Shown: positions 26,976-36,014 of the stretch, one piece after another
Layout: each line of letters begins with the position of its first letter
How positions within the stretch are numbered: position 1 is the stretch's first letter
NCBI GenBank assembly: GCA_023665605.1
Contig: JAMPDP010000001.1
Location: forward strand, 535,377-599,376
From: Candidatus Amulumruptor caecigallinarius
Lineage (GTDB): Bacteria; Bacteroidota; Bacteroidia; Bacteroidales; Muribaculaceae
DNA: 64,000 bases
Reading direction: 5' to 3'
Program-made: the position numbers and the translations under genes
Notes under the pieces: generated by a model
Databases searched by the model: none
Seen by the model: the letters and a program-made list of their open reading frames with translations, nothing else
Told to the model about the DNA's origin: nothing

Positions 26976-27853
26976 AACACGTTGAGCACCTGTTCTTTAA
27001 TCTGTTCCAGCTCATCCTTCATCTTCACAACCACTTGTTGCAGGTCGGCATGGTTGCTCTTGGAGCCGAGAGTGTTGATCTCGCGCCCCATCTCCTGCGC
27101 TATGAAGCCGAGCTTCTTACCCTGCCCGGGCTCTCCGGCCATTGTGGTGGTGAAGTAGCGCAGGTGCTGGGCCAGGCGTTGCTTCTCCTCGTTGATGTCG
27201 AGCTTCTCAATGTAAAATATCATCTCCTGCTCCAGGCGCGAGCGGTCGATGTCCACCTGATGCAGCTGAGCAAGACCATCCTCGATGCGCGCACGGATTT
27301 TGCCCACGCGCTCGCTCTCGTACTGTGGCACAATCTCCAGCAGCTCTGTGATGGCAGCGATGCGCGCGGCGAAGAATTCTTCAAGTCTTGCACCCTCCTG
27401 CATCCTGAACTCAATGAGTGCATCTGCTGCCTCGTCAGCGGCAGTAAACAGGGCTTCTACCTCGGCGGGACTTATTGTGGTGTCGTTGGCATCGGAGGAG
27501 AGGAAGATGTCAGGCAGGCGCATCAACACGGCGTGCCAGTCTGCCGGCTCGGGGAGCCCAAGCTCGGCTGAAGCCTTGCGTATCTGCTCCACATAGGCAG
27601 CCATGGCGGCCACATTCAGCGTGGGCACATCGGCTCCGCCGGCGCTCACGGCGGTGACGGTCATGTCCACCTTGCCGCGCAGCAGCCTCGGTGACAGGTG
27701 GTTGCGCAACTCCAGCTCGCGCTCACGGTATATGCCGGGTACGCGCACGGCCATGTCGAGCTGCTTGGAGTTGAGGCTCTTCAGCTCAACGGTTATCTTT
27801 CTCTCAGGTGTCTCGGCAGTGGCTTTGCCGAAACCGGTCATTGACAGCAACAT
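26972..27853 (-). CDS. YicC-family endoribonuclease
   Basis: A 293-residue protein starting MLLSMTGFGKA, the hallmark of the family. It has a central helical part and the C-terminal DUF1732 region (GREINTLGSKSNHADLQQ, then VVKMKDELEQIKEQVLNVL). YicC proteins act in RNA turnover in other bacteria. It is the first gene of the operon with gmk, nadD and DUF5063, with a -7-like box 20 bases upstream. The yicC-gmk pairing is widespread. Confidence 0.93.
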   Translation of the reverse strand: MLLSMTGFGKATAETPERKITVELKSLNSKQLDMAVRVPGIYRERELELRNHLSPRLLRGKVDMTVTAVSAGGADVPTLNVAAMAAYVEQIRKASAELGLPEPADWHAVLMRLPDIFLSSDANDTTISPAEVEALFTAADEAADALIEFRMQEGARLEEFFAARIAAITELLEIVPQYESERVGKIRARIEDGLAQLHQVDIDRSRLEQEMIFYIEKLDINEEKQRLAQHLRYFTTTMAGEPGQGKKLGFIAQEMGREINTLGSKSNHADLQQVVVKMKDELEQIKEQVLNVL

Positions 27854-27873
27854 TTTACAGACGGTTTATTTGA

Positions 27874-27881
27874 CAAAGTTA
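27874..27881 (-). promoter_or_regulatory. -7 promoter box of the yicC operon
   Basis: The minus strand reads TAACTTTG (27881-27874), 21 bases before the yicC start. No clear -33 box is found at 19-21 bases. Confidence 0.5.
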
Positions 27882-27927
27882 CATAAAACTTTCAGAGCTT
27901 GCTTAGAGGTTGTTTAATAATAAGCCC

Positions 27928-29016
27928 TCAAAGGTACTCACCGTTGAAGAATTGCTTCACGTCATTCACCATCTGCTTGATGCGCTGCTCCTCGGACTTG
28001 GGACAGAGCAGCAGCACGTCGCCGGTGTCTGCCACAATGAAATCCTTCATGCCGTCCATCACCACGAGCTTGCGCCCCTTCACTGCCACAATGTTGCCCG
28101 AGGAGTTGTAGCTCAGCAAGTTGCAGTTCTGGGCTACATTGCCGTCGGAGTTCTTGGGGGAGTTGTCGAACAGGGCACTCCAGTTGCCGAGGTCATTCCA
28201 GCCGAAGTCCACGCGCTCCACATATACGTTACCGGCCTTCTCCATCACGGCATAGTCCACGGAGATGCCGGGGCATGCGGCGAAGTTACCCTCGATGAAC
28301 TCGCGCTCCTGCGACGTGCCGAAAGCATCGCGGCCACGGTCAAACACCATCGCCAGGTCAGGAGCCGTCTCCTCAAGCGCGCGGAGTATCGTCGAGGCCT
28401 TCCACAGGAAGATGCCGGAGTTCCACACGAACTCGCCGCTGCTCAGAAACACCTTTGCAAGCTCCAGGTCAGGCTTCTCGGTGAAGGTCTTCACGCGGTT
28501 GATGCCGGGAGCCACCTCTTCGCCCACCTGAATGTAGCCGTAGCCGGTCTCAGGGCGAGTGGGGTTGATACCAAGGGTGAGCAGCGCATCGTGGCTCTCC
28601 ACGAAGTCGAAGCCTCGGCTCACGCACTCCTCATAGAGCTTCTCGCGGGTCACCAGATGGTCACTGGCGGCTACTATCATGCTTGCTTCCGGGTCAAGAG
28701 CAGCGATGTGGTGAGCTGCCCAGGCTATGCAGGGTGCGGTGTTGCGGCGCGCGGGTTCCAGAAGGATGTTGCGCTCGTCCACGTCGGGCAGCTGCTCTTT
28801 GATTAGCGGGGCGTAAGCCTCGTTCGTCACCAGAATGATGTTGGAGGGTGACACCAGCGGCAGGATGCGGTCATAGGTCATCTGAAGCAGGGAGCGGCCG
28901 GTGCCCAGAAAGTCGATGAACTGCTTGGGGTAGTCGGTGCGGCTGTATGGCCAGAAGCGGGAGCCGATGCCGCCGCACATGATTACGCAATATCTGTGGG
29001 GGTTGATCATGGTCAT
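27928..29016 (-). CDS. manC: mannose-1-phosphate guanylyltransferase
   Basis: A 362-residue nucleotidyltransferase that makes GDP-mannose. The N-terminal motif IMCGGIGSRFWPYSR is the sugar-nucleotide signature, with FTEKPDLELA near residue 175 and the VDFGWNDLGNWSAL motif near 275. The C-terminal phosphomannose-isomerase domain of bifunctional enzymes is absent. GDP-mannose feeds surface polysaccharide and glycolipid synthesis. A second Met two codons in is an equally good start. It follows the inositol-phosphate synthase gene after a terminator-like hairpin. Confidence 0.93.
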   Translation of the reverse strand: MTMINPHRYCVIMCGGIGSRFWPYSRTDYPKQFIDFLGTGRSLLQMTYDRILPLVSPSNIILVTNEAYAPLIKEQLPDVDERNILLEPARRNTAPCIAWAAHHIAALDPEASMIVAASDHLVTREKLYEECVSRGFDFVESHDALLTLGINPTRPETGYGYIQVGEEVAPGINRVKTFTEKPDLELAKVFLSSGEFVWNSGIFLWKASTILRALEETAPDLAMVFDRGRDAFGTSQEREFIEGNFAACPGISVDYAVMEKAGNVYVERVDFGWNDLGNWSALFDNSPKNSDGNVAQNCNLLSYNSSGNIVAVKGRKLVVMDGMKDFIVADTGDVLLLCPKSEEQRIKQMVNDVKQFFNGEYL

Positions 29017-29030
29017 GGGGGTAAGTCAAC

Positions 29031-29078
29031 GCAGGGTCCGTGCACGTGAGCTGTTGACTCAGCGTGGGCGGACCCTGC
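29031..29078 (-). terminator. hairpin between inositol-phosphate synthase and manC
   Basis: A perfect 10-bp stem (29031-29040 with 29069-29078) enclosing 28 bases, 32 bases after the stop of the upstream gene on the minus strand. No T run follows. Confidence 0.5.
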
Positions 29079-29109
29079 GGGTGTGTCGAGTTAGTGGTTG
29101 TGAGGGTTA

Positions 29110-30414
29110 TCAGTCAATCTCCTCGTCAGCCTCGTAGCCGCCCATCTCGCGAATGGCGTTCTTGAGCATGACGTACTGCTGGAAGAGGTGGTTGACGGGC
29201 ACCTCACCTTCGGTGTAGTCATGCATCGGGCTCTTGAGGAAGAAGCTCAGGAAGCGCTGGATGCCGTGACGGCCGGCACGGGCTGCGAGGTCGCTCAGCA
29301 GCACGAGGTCGAGGCACAGGGGTGCGGCAAGGATGGAGTCGCGGCACAGGAAGTTGATCTTGATCTGCATGGGATAGCCCATCCAGCCGAAGATGTCGAT
29401 GTTGTCCCAGCCCTCCTTGTTGTCGTTGCGCGGGGGATAGTAGTTGATGCGCACCTTGTGGTAGTAGTCAGTGTAGAGGTCCGGCTGCTCCTCGGGTACG
29501 AGGATGCTCTCAAGGGTCGAGAGCTTGGAAACCTCCTTGGTGCGGAAGTTGGCGGGCTCGTCGAGCACCAGACCGTCGCGGTTGCCCAGGATGTTGGTTG
29601 AGAACCAGCCGCTCAGACCCAGGCAACGGGTGCCGATGATGGGAGCGAAACCGCTCTTCACCAGGGTCTGACCGGTCTTGAAGTCCTTGCCGGCGATGGG
29701 CATGCCGGTCTGCTCGCTGAGCTCCCACATGGCGGGAATGTCAACGGTGGTGTTGGGAGCACCCATGATGAAGGGTGCACCCTCCTTGAGGGCTGCGTAA
29801 GCGTAGCACATCGAGGGGGCGATATGCTCCTTGTCGTCAGCCTTCATGGCTGCCTCAAGAGCCTCAAGGGTGCCGTGAACCTTCTCGTCTACGGGAACGT
29901 AAACCTCTGTGGAAGCAGCCCAGAGCACCACTACGCGGTCCACACCGGTCTCCTTCTTGAAGTTGCGGATATCCTCGCGGATCTGCTCGGTCATGTCCCA
30001 GCGATCCTTGACGGTCTTCACATTGTCGCCGTCAAGACGCTTGGCGTAGTTGTGGTCAAAAGCGGCCTTGAGGGGCTTGATGGCCATCAGCTCATCCTTG
30101 ACAGGCTCAATGTCCTTCTCCTTGAGCACCTCGCAGTTGATGGCGCTCTCGTATGCGTTGGCGGGATATACATCCCATGCGCCGAACACGATGTCGTCCA
30201 GCTTGGCCATGGGCACGATCTCGTCATACTTCAGGTACTTCTTATTCTCGCCGCGACCTACGCGGATCTTGTCATACTGGGTCATGGAGCCGACGGGCTT
30301 TGCCAGGCCCTTGCGAGCCATCAGTACGCCGGTCATGAAGGTGGACGACACGGCACCGAGGCCTACCACCATCACGCCGAGCTTGCCCTCGGCGGGCTTT
30401 ACAGTTGATTTCAT
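29110..30414 (-). CDS. inositol-3-phosphate synthase
   Basis: A 434-residue enzyme converting glucose-6-phosphate to inositol-3-phosphate with NAD. The Rossmann start is VMVVGLGAVSSTFMTGVL. Conserved segments follow: VVLWAASTEVY, GAPNTTVDIPAM, NILGNRDG and the catalytic KINFLCRDSILAAPLCLDL. In Bacteroidetes this enzyme supplies inositol lipids, including inositol-phosphate sphingolipids (established for the group). No other inositol-lipid gene is in the window. It has its own promoter and a hairpin after it. Confidence 0.95.
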   Translation of the reverse strand: MKSTVKPAEGKLGVMVVGLGAVSSTFMTGVLMARKGLAKPVGSMTQYDKIRVGRGENKKYLKYDEIVPMAKLDDIVFGAWDVYPANAYESAINCEVLKEKDIEPVKDELMAIKPLKAAFDHNYAKRLDGDNVKTVKDRWDMTEQIREDIRNFKKETGVDRVVVLWAASTEVYVPVDEKVHGTLEALEAAMKADDKEHIAPSMCYAYAALKEGAPFIMGAPNTTVDIPAMWELSEQTGMPIAGKDFKTGQTLVKSGFAPIIGTRCLGLSGWFSTNILGNRDGLVLDEPANFRTKEVSKLSTLESILVPEEQPDLYTDYYHKVRINYYPPRNDNKEGWDNIDIFGWMGYPMQIKINFLCRDSILAAPLCLDLVLLSDLAARAGRHGIQRFLSFFLKSPMHDYTEGEVPVNHLFQQYVMLKNAIREMGGYEADEEID

Positions 30415-30520
30415 AACAGCTTGTGTCAGAGATATACTATTGTAATTGTGTATTTTTCAACAGATACTTTTGCAAAGAAAATGTGAGGGGACGCTCAGTG
30501 GGCATCCGATGCACAGCGGG

Positions 30521-30551
30521 CAAAATTACGGGAAAATCCGGTATTGTGAAA
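30521..30551 (-). promoter_or_regulatory. probable promoter of inositol-3-phosphate synthase
   Basis: The minus strand carries TTTC (30551-30548), about 19 bases, then TAATTTTG (30528-30521), predicting a leader of about 100 bases. The rest of the 282-base gap (30415-30696) is AT-rich without other features except a short GTGTTAACAC palindrome. Confidence 0.55.
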
Positions 30552-30696
30552 GTTTTCTAATTTAAAAAACGCCAATTAATGTTACCATAAGTGAAATACA
30601 CCCATTTTGGAGCAAAATCAGCAAAACAAACCTTAAATCAACGCCCTAAGTGTTAACACTCCTTAATGACGCATCAGCCCGCTCACCGCCCCCGCG

Positions 30697-33087
30697 TCAC
30701 TTTACAAGGACGCGGCGGGCATGGGTGTCGGATGCGACAATATAGACTCCGGCGGGCAGCGTGAGAGTGACGGTGCGGGCGGCACTGCCGCTCCACAGGG
30801 TCTTGGCATCCACGCTATACACGCTCAGAGGGAGCGCGGCATTGCTACTCTCAATCACGAGCTGACCGTCGCGGCAATAGGCATCCCAACCGGCATCGTC
30901 AGCAGCGAGGGTTGCCACTGCTGCCGAGCTGTAAGGGCTTACGGAGATGTCGTCAACATTGAAGCGAGCGCCGGAGCTCTGACGCAGTCGGAACCTAACG
31001 GGCGAAGCCTTCTTCACATCGGTCTTGAACAGTTCATAGCCCGTTGAGGTCAGCGTCACGCTGCCATGGTCAGTCCATGTGCGGCCTCCATCGGTGGAGC
31101 TCTCCACATGAATCACTGCACGCCCCTCATTGTCGCTCCAGTTGGCGGCGTAGAAGCTAACGGTGCCCGCGCCACGGGTCAGGTCCTCAGCAAGGGTCAG
31201 CGCGCTTGTGGAGTCCTTGCCGAAGCGCATGGAGCGCTCGCCTTGATAATGGACGCCGGTCTTGGCCTCGAAGCCGGCATCGGTCAGCGTCCAGCTGCCG
31301 GCAACACCCTGCACGGTGACATTGCTCTTATAGGGCCCGGCCTTTCCGGCAACGGCATCATCTACCTCAAAGGTCTCCAGGAAGTAGGGCGCGTCACTCA
31401 CACTCAGGGTAACTTCCTCCTCCCACTCGGCCCCGTCGCCGCTCACGTGAAGCTGTGCCTTGTAGTCGCCGGCCTCAGCGGCTGCGGCACGCAGATAGAA
31501 ACGGTCCTCCTCGGGGAGCAGCTCCACAGCACGGCTCCATGAGGCCTTGTCGGTAGACACTTCGAAGGGTGCGCCAACGCTCACGGCGATGTTGCCATCC
31601 ACATAGCGGCTCTCGACGGTGAGCTCTAACGGCTCGGTGGCCTCGCCCACGCCGCTCTCCATGTCGAGGGAGCCGGAGGCAATGACACTGATGGAGGCCA
31701 CGGCCTTGGAAGTGGTCACGCTGAGCGGACCCTCCTTGCCGTCGGGGGTATTCAGGCTTATGGCATAGGTGGTGGAGGGCTCCAGACCACCTATGGTGTA
31801 GCCCTCGTCGGAGGCATCGACTACCTCGGGGAAGCCGTCGACATCCACTCCGGCGGTGGTGACATACAGCTCATACAGCTCGTCGGCATCATGCACGTTG
31901 ACCCACTCCACCTCTATGCTCTCGGCGGTGACGCGCGATGCTCTCAGACCGATGCCGTCAATGGCGGTGGCCTTCACCGCAACGTGTGACGTGTGGGTGG
32001 CGGAGGTGATGGTAAGCGTGCCGCTCACCGGGCCGGCAGTGGCAGCCGTGGCGGTGATGGTAACTGTGGCACCGGCATTGGCAGCGGTGGCAGTGAGCGT
32101 GGAGGGTGTTACACTCAGCCCGCTGCCGCTGATGGCGACGCTGACGGGCTGGGTGGCACCATCTGTGCGCACTGTCAGCGTGCTCTTGCGGGAATGGCCG
32201 GTGCTCAGGTAGCCGAGGTCTATGCTTGTGCCGTCGGCAGGGGTGAGGATGCTGCCGTAGGTGTCTGCGGCGTTCCAACCCTCGCTCTGGGCGTTGCCCC
32301 AGATATGCTCGGCAAGCTCGGGATGGTCTATGAACGGGTTGCGGTTATGCTGGTAGGAGCTCACGGCATCGTTGCGTTTGAGCTCTTTGTCATCCACGGG
32401 GTCTTCGCGGTGCCACTTTAGCAGCAGGTTCACGGCCCAGGTGGTATAGGCGGGATAGGAATTGCCGGCGAGCATCGGCGAGCTCCACGAGGAAATCTTG
32501 CTGTTGTAGGCCGCGGCCATATAGAAGTATGTGCGGGCGAAGTCTCCCTTATATTGGTCATCGGGCTCAAACACTGTGCCGGAGTAGCCGGCAAAGGTGC
32601 TCGCTCCGAGGCGCCCGAGGGCTTTGCCGCGGCTGTTGGAGGCTATATAGGTGCCTCCCGAACACTCGCCGAAGGGATAATTGCTGCGCTGGCCGTTCAC
32701 CTTGCCGTCGGTGGGATAGAGGTGATAGAGGTCGGAGTACATCGGCGATTTGTCGTCAAACCAGCTCTTCGGGAATGAGTGCTCGCGGTTGTAGCAGTCG
32801 CCGAGCACGGAGTAGTTGCCGCACTGCTCCTTGCCGGGGTTCCACTTCACGGTGCTGTACATATCTATCAGCTTGCCGTCAGAGCCTACATCGGTAGTCT
32901 CAAAGGCTCCCCACAAACCCTTGTATGATAGGACGTCAGGGTTGCCCACCACAGCCTCAAGGGCGTTGAGCAGGGCCGCGCCCTTTTTGCCCTTGCAGGT
33001 GTCATAATATCCGTCAGGCTCCTTGGCGCCGAGCCAAGCGGGCATGGCGCACAGGGCAATCAGTGTGAACAAGTGTGATAATTTCAT
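30697..33087 (-). CDS. secreted endonuclease I-family nuclease with FN3-like modules and type IX sorting tail
   Basis: A 796-residue protein. The signal peptide ends near WLGAKEP. The endonuclease I domain (residues about 22-260) has the catalytic NREHSFPKSWF and DLYHLYPTDGKVNGQRSNYP. A BACON-like or Ig-like repeat comes next, followed by an FN3-like domain, a second Ig-like part, and a jelly-roll domain (about residues 590-720). The last 70 residues form a type IX sorting domain ending in LPAGVYIVASDTHARRVLVK. It probably degrades extracellular DNA at the cell surface for nucleotides or phosphate. The start is the Met that opens the signal peptide; nine upstream codons are unlikely. An inverted repeat lies in the leader. 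Confidence 0.88.
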   Translation of the reverse strand: MKLSHLFTLIALCAMPAWLGAKEPDGYYDTCKGKKGAALLNALEAVVGNPDVLSYKGLWGAFETTDVGSDGKLIDMYSTVKWNPGKEQCGNYSVLGDCYNREHSFPKSWFDDKSPMYSDLYHLYPTDGKVNGQRSNYPFGECSGGTYIASNSRGKALGRLGASTFAGYSGTVFEPDDQYKGDFARTYFYMAAAYNSKISSWSSPMLAGNSYPAYTTWAVNLLLKWHREDPVDDKELKRNDAVSSYQHNRNPFIDHPELAEHIWGNAQSEGWNAADTYGSILTPADGTSIDLGYLSTGHSRKSTLTVRTDGATQPVSVAISGSGLSVTPSTLTATAANAGATVTITATAATAGPVSGTLTITSATHTSHVAVKATAIDGIGLRASRVTAESIEVEWVNVHDADELYELYVTTAGVDVDGFPEVVDASDEGYTIGGLEPSTTYAISLNTPDGKEGPLSVTTSKAVASISVIASGSLDMESGVGEATEPLELTVESRYVDGNIAVSVGAPFEVSTDKASWSRAVELLPEEDRFYLRAAAAEAGDYKAQLHVSGDGAEWEEEVTLSVSDAPYFLETFEVDDAVAGKAGPYKSNVTVQGVAGSWTLTDAGFEAKTGVHYQGERSMRFGKDSTSALTLAEDLTRGAGTVSFYAANWSDNEGRAVIHVESSTDGGRTWTDHGSVTLTSTGYELFKTDVKKASPVRFRLRQSSGARFNVDDISVSPYSSAAVATLAADDAGWDAYCRDGQLVIESSNAALPLSVYSVDAKTLWSGSAARTVTLTLPAGVYIVASDTHARRVLVK

Positions 33088-33116
33088 GGATGATATGGTT
33101 GGTCTGAGCCGCAAAA

Positions 33117-33150
33117 TGAAGTGATTTACACTTCTTTCAAAATCACTTCA
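33117..33150. promoter_or_regulatory. inverted repeat in the leader of the endonuclease gene
   Basis: TGAAGTGATTT (33117-33127) is the exact inverse of 33140-33150, with a 12-base loop. It sits between the minus-strand -7 box (33165-33172, TAACTTTG) and the start codon. It could be an operator or an RNA hairpin. Confidence 0.5.
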
Positions 33151-33164
33151 ATATGCGGGGGATG

Positions 33165-33172
33165 CAAAGTTA
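33165..33172 (-). promoter_or_regulatory. -7 promoter box of the endonuclease gene
   Basis: The minus strand reads TAACTTTG, 78 bases before the start codon. Only 24 bases separate it from the divergent -7 box of the B12 operon, so the two promoters face away from each other within one AT-rich patch. Confidence 0.5.
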
Positions 33173-33195
33173 TCAAATATTTTCAGAAAAATAGT

Positions 33196-33203
33196 TAACT
33201 TTG
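33196..33203 (+). promoter_or_regulatory. -7 promoter box of the cobalamin operon
   Basis: TAACTTTG immediately before the riboswitch. The predicted transcript would start near 33210 and so contain the whole aptamer. No -33 box is evident. Confidence 0.6.
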
Positions 33204-33413
33204 CCGTCGGAAACGGTGCCCGAAAGGGCCTAACAGGGAACCGGGTGTGACTCCCGGACAGTCCCGCTGCTGTGTGTTTCATCCACAGGCCTCTCCGCCG
33301 GCCGCCGGCTTGCCCCACCATTGAGCGGGCCCTCGCCGACGCCGTAACAGCCACTGCCCCGGAGGGGGTGGGAAGGCCGGAGTTGCCGAAACGAGTCAGA
33401 AGACCTGCCGTCA
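33204..33413 (+). ncRNA. cobalamin riboswitch
   Basis: The stretch from GGTGCCCGAAAGGGCCTAA (33216-33234) has the aptamer signature. It continues with AGGGAACCGGGTGTGACTCC, CCCGGACAGTCCCGC and a CTGTG...CACAG arm. The B12-box core GCCACTG (33350-33356) with GGGAAGGCC (33370-33378) follows, and GAGTCAGAAGACCTGCC closes it. About 60 bases of variable GC-rich stem lie between the arms. The first start codon is about 155 bases downstream, leaving room for the expression platform. B12 should lower expression of the following six genes. The exact ends are estimated. Confidence 0.95.
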
Positions 33414-33567
33414 CTTCCATCATATGCCGTCATTATACACCTGCGAGGACGGGGTGACAGTGCGCAATGGCTCAGATAGCTTTCTGTTGTTACAGCTCCT
33501 TGCGGGTGGTGTATTGCCGGCATCCATCTTCTCTGATAGAAACCGACATACATCTCCTCACCTCACC

Positions 33568-34746
33568 ATGCCCATTAACGAGCATATACAACTCTTTCAC
33601 AAGCCATTATCTCTAATTGCTTTTCTGCTACTCCTGATCTGTGCCACGGGCTGTCGCGAGGACGAGCTCGTGGTGCCGACGGAGTATGACATCATCGGCG
33701 ACGCTGAGGCCGGGCCCATCATCGGACTATACCTGGTCAACGAGGGCAACATGGGCTCCAACAAGTGCTCGCTCGACTTCTACGACTACTCCACTGGCCT
33801 CTATGCACGCAACTTCTACGCCGAGCGCAACCCCAACGTCATCAAGGAGCTTGGCGACGTGGGCAATGATATAGGTGTCTACGGCTCGAAGCTCTACGTG
33901 GTGGTCAACTGCTCGCACAAGGTGGAGGTGCTCGACGCTTACACAGGCATACGCATCGGCCAGGTGGACATCCCCAACTGCCGCTACGTGCGCTTCTACC
34001 GGGGCAAGGCTTACGTGAGCTCATACATCGGCCCGGTGCTAATCGACCCGGACGCGCCCCGTGGAGGCGTCTTTGAGGTGGACACCACCTCGCTGGCCAT
34101 CACGCGCCGCGTCACCGTAGGCTACCAGCCTGAGGAGATGGAGGTGGTGGATGACTATATGTACGTGGCAAATTCGGGTGGCTACCGCGCTCCCAACTAC
34201 GACAACACGCTCTCGGTCATTGATATGCTCGACTTCAAGCAGGTGAAGCAGCTCCCCGTGGCCATCAACCTCCACCGCGTACGCAAGGACCGCTACGGCA
34301 ACCTCTGGGTCAATTCGCGCGGCGACTACAAGAGCACCCCCGCACGACTCTACTTCCTTGCCAAGAAGGAGGGCTACAACGAGATGGAGGTTCGCGAGCA
34401 GCTTGACATCCCCGTCACCAACATGGCCATCCGCGGCGACTCGCTCTACTACTACTCTACAGCCTGGAGCGACTACACGCAGTCCAACACCATCAGCTAC
34501 GGCATCGTGGATATACGCACGCGCCGTCAGGTGAGCTCAAACTTCATCACCGATGGCACCGAGCGTGAGATTACCATCCCCTATGGCATCGCCCTCCACC
34601 CCTACAACGGCGACATCTTCGTGACCGACGCCAAGAACTACGTCTCCTCGGGCACTCTCTACTGCTTTGACCGCTTCGGCCGCAAGAAGTGGAGCGTGCG
34701 CACCGGCGACATCCCCGCCCACATGACTTTCCTCCCACGCCGATGA
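33568..34746 (+). CDS. BtuG-like beta-propeller lipoprotein (YncE/DUF5074 type)
   Basis: A 392-residue surface lipoprotein (lipobox ATGC near residue 28). It is followed by a seven-bladed propeller whose blades show repeated YVANSGG, VIDMLDF and NLWVNSRGDY patterns and LYLVNEGNMGSNKCSLDFYD at the start. In Bacteroides, BtuG proteins of this fold bind cobalamin with very high affinity and cap BtuB (established). The first position after a cobalamin riboswitch and the co-transcribed BtuB support this role. The ATG at 33568 is chosen because the open frame upstream lies in the riboswitch leader. The stop overlaps the next ATG (ATGA). Confidence 0.88.
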   Translation: MPINEHIQLFHKPLSLIAFLLLLICATGCREDELVVPTEYDIIGDAEAGPIIGLYLVNEGNMGSNKCSLDFYDYSTGLYARNFYAERNPNVIKELGDVGNDIGVYGSKLYVVVNCSHKVEVLDAYTGIRIGQVDIPNCRYVRFYRGKAYVSSYIGPVLIDPDAPRGGVFEVDTTSLAITRRVTVGYQPEEMEVVDDYMYVANSGGYRAPNYDNTLSVIDMLDFKQVKQLPVAINLHRVRKDRYGNLWVNSRGDYKSTPARLYFLAKKEGYNEMEVREQLDIPVTNMAIRGDSLYYYSTAWSDYTQSNTISYGIVDIRTRRQVSSNFITDGTEREITIPYGIALHPYNGDIFVTDAKNYVSSGTLYCFDRFGRKKWSVRTGDIPAHMTFLPRR

Positions 34747-35987
34747 ACCCTCTCTGCCTCCACTCCGCCCGCCCGCTCGCCTCCGTTGCAACAGCCATTG
34801 TGGCTGCGCTGTTGCTGCTCTGCGGCTGCAACAGCTCTGACGAGCCCCCTATGGTGAGCCTCGGCATCGACGACTCTTACGTTATCGAGCGGATGCGCAA
34901 GCTACCCCTCTCGCCGGAGTTTTACGGCGCGGAATATCGCTGGACGCTGGATGGAAAGACCGTCGGCACTGACCATGACTACATATTCCTCGCAGCCGAT
35001 GAGGGTACGTACCGCATGAGCTTTGACATCATAGACCCCGCCAACCCGTTCCACCATGACTTCACCGTCACGGTGGTGCATGAGGGAGTGGAGTACACTC
35101 CATATATTAAGGAAGTGGTGGAGTATTGTCCCGCACCGGGACAGTTCGTCAACGAGCTCCCTCCCTACGAGCCGGGCGACACGTATGCTGATATGCTCGC
35201 CAAGGCCACGGACTGTATCAGCGGCAAGAATGATGTGATGATCTCCCTGGGCGGATTCGGCGGCTATGTCACCTTCACATTTGACCATACGGTGGTCAAC
35301 ATCCCCGGCGAGCGTGACCTCCGCTTCTGGGGCAACGCCTTCTATGAGCTCACCGACACGGAGCGCAAAGGGGGCTCGGCGGAGCCGGGCATCGTCATGG
35401 TGAGCTATGACGTGAACTGCAACGGCCTCCCTGACGACCCCTTCTATGAACTCGCCGGAAGTGCCTATGCCGACCCGCGCACGCGCCACGGCTACACCGT
35501 CACATACTCGCGCCCCGACCCTGCCAAGGTGCCGGAGCCGGACGGCGGGTTCATCACTGATGCCACATACATCCCTTGGGCTGATTCACAAGGCTCCTCG
35601 GGCTACATACCCATGAACTCGTTCCACGCGCAGCCATACTGGCCGCAGTGGCTCCCGGAGTCGGTGACCGGCCTCAGCTTCACCGGCACATGCCTCCCGC
35701 CGAACGCGGTGGACCGCTACGGCAACGGCAACTACTTCATTCTCTACTGCTTCGACTGGGGGTACGTGGACAATCACCCCAATGAGGAGTATGGCCCCAA
35801 CGCCTTCGACATATCATGGGCCGTGGACTCCTTCGGCCTCCCTGTCAACCTCCCCGGTGTGGACTTCGTGAGGGTCTACACCGCCGAAAACCAATATTGC
35901 GGCTGGCTCGGCGAAACCTCCACAGAGATATGCCGTGCCGCCGACCTCCACATCACCGAGGGTACACCTCTGCCCGTAATCCCCTGA
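34743..35987 (+). CDS. surface lipoprotein of B12-uptake loci (PKD/Ig-like start)
   Basis: A 414-residue lipoprotein with lipobox LCGC (Cys about 29). An Ig/PKD-like domain (residues about 40-125, YRWTLDGKTVGTDHDYIFLA) comes first. A larger beta-rich domain follows with GGFGGYVTFTFDHTVVN, DVNCNGLPDDPFYELAGS and a Cys/Trp-containing end. Proteins of this type recur in Bacteroidales cobalamin loci, and some surface proteins there bind B12 directly. I cannot tell whether this is the BtuH equivalent. It is translationally coupled to the BtuG-like gene. Confidence 0.75.
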   Translation: MNPLCLHSARPLASVATAIVAALLLLCGCNSSDEPPMVSLGIDDSYVIERMRKLPLSPEFYGAEYRWTLDGKTVGTDHDYIFLAADEGTYRMSFDIIDPANPFHHDFTVTVVHEGVEYTPYIKEVVEYCPAPGQFVNELPPYEPGDTYADMLAKATDCISGKNDVMISLGGFGGYVTFTFDHTVVNIPGERDLRFWGNAFYELTDTERKGGSAEPGIVMVSYDVNCNGLPDDPFYELAGSAYADPRTRHGYTVTYSRPDPAKVPEPDGGFITDATYIPWADSQGSSGYIPMNSFHAQPYWPQWLPESVTGLSFTGTCLPPNAVDRYGNGNYFILYCFDWGYVDNHPNEEYGPNAFDISWAVDSFGLPVNLPGVDFVRVYTAENQYCGWLGETSTEICRAADLHITEGTPLPVIP

Positions 35988-36014
35988 TTATCACATTCCC
36001 TCCATTCTCAGCTA

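Noticed and set aside
30688-30720. Hairpin around the endonuclease stop codon
   Set aside because: Stem is short (GCGTC/GACGC) and lies partly in coding sequence; not convincing as a terminator.
33424-33567. N-terminal extension of the BtuG-like protein
   Set aside because: It would start in the riboswitch expression region and adds residues with no signal-peptide logic; the ATG at 33568 gives a proper lipoprotein start.
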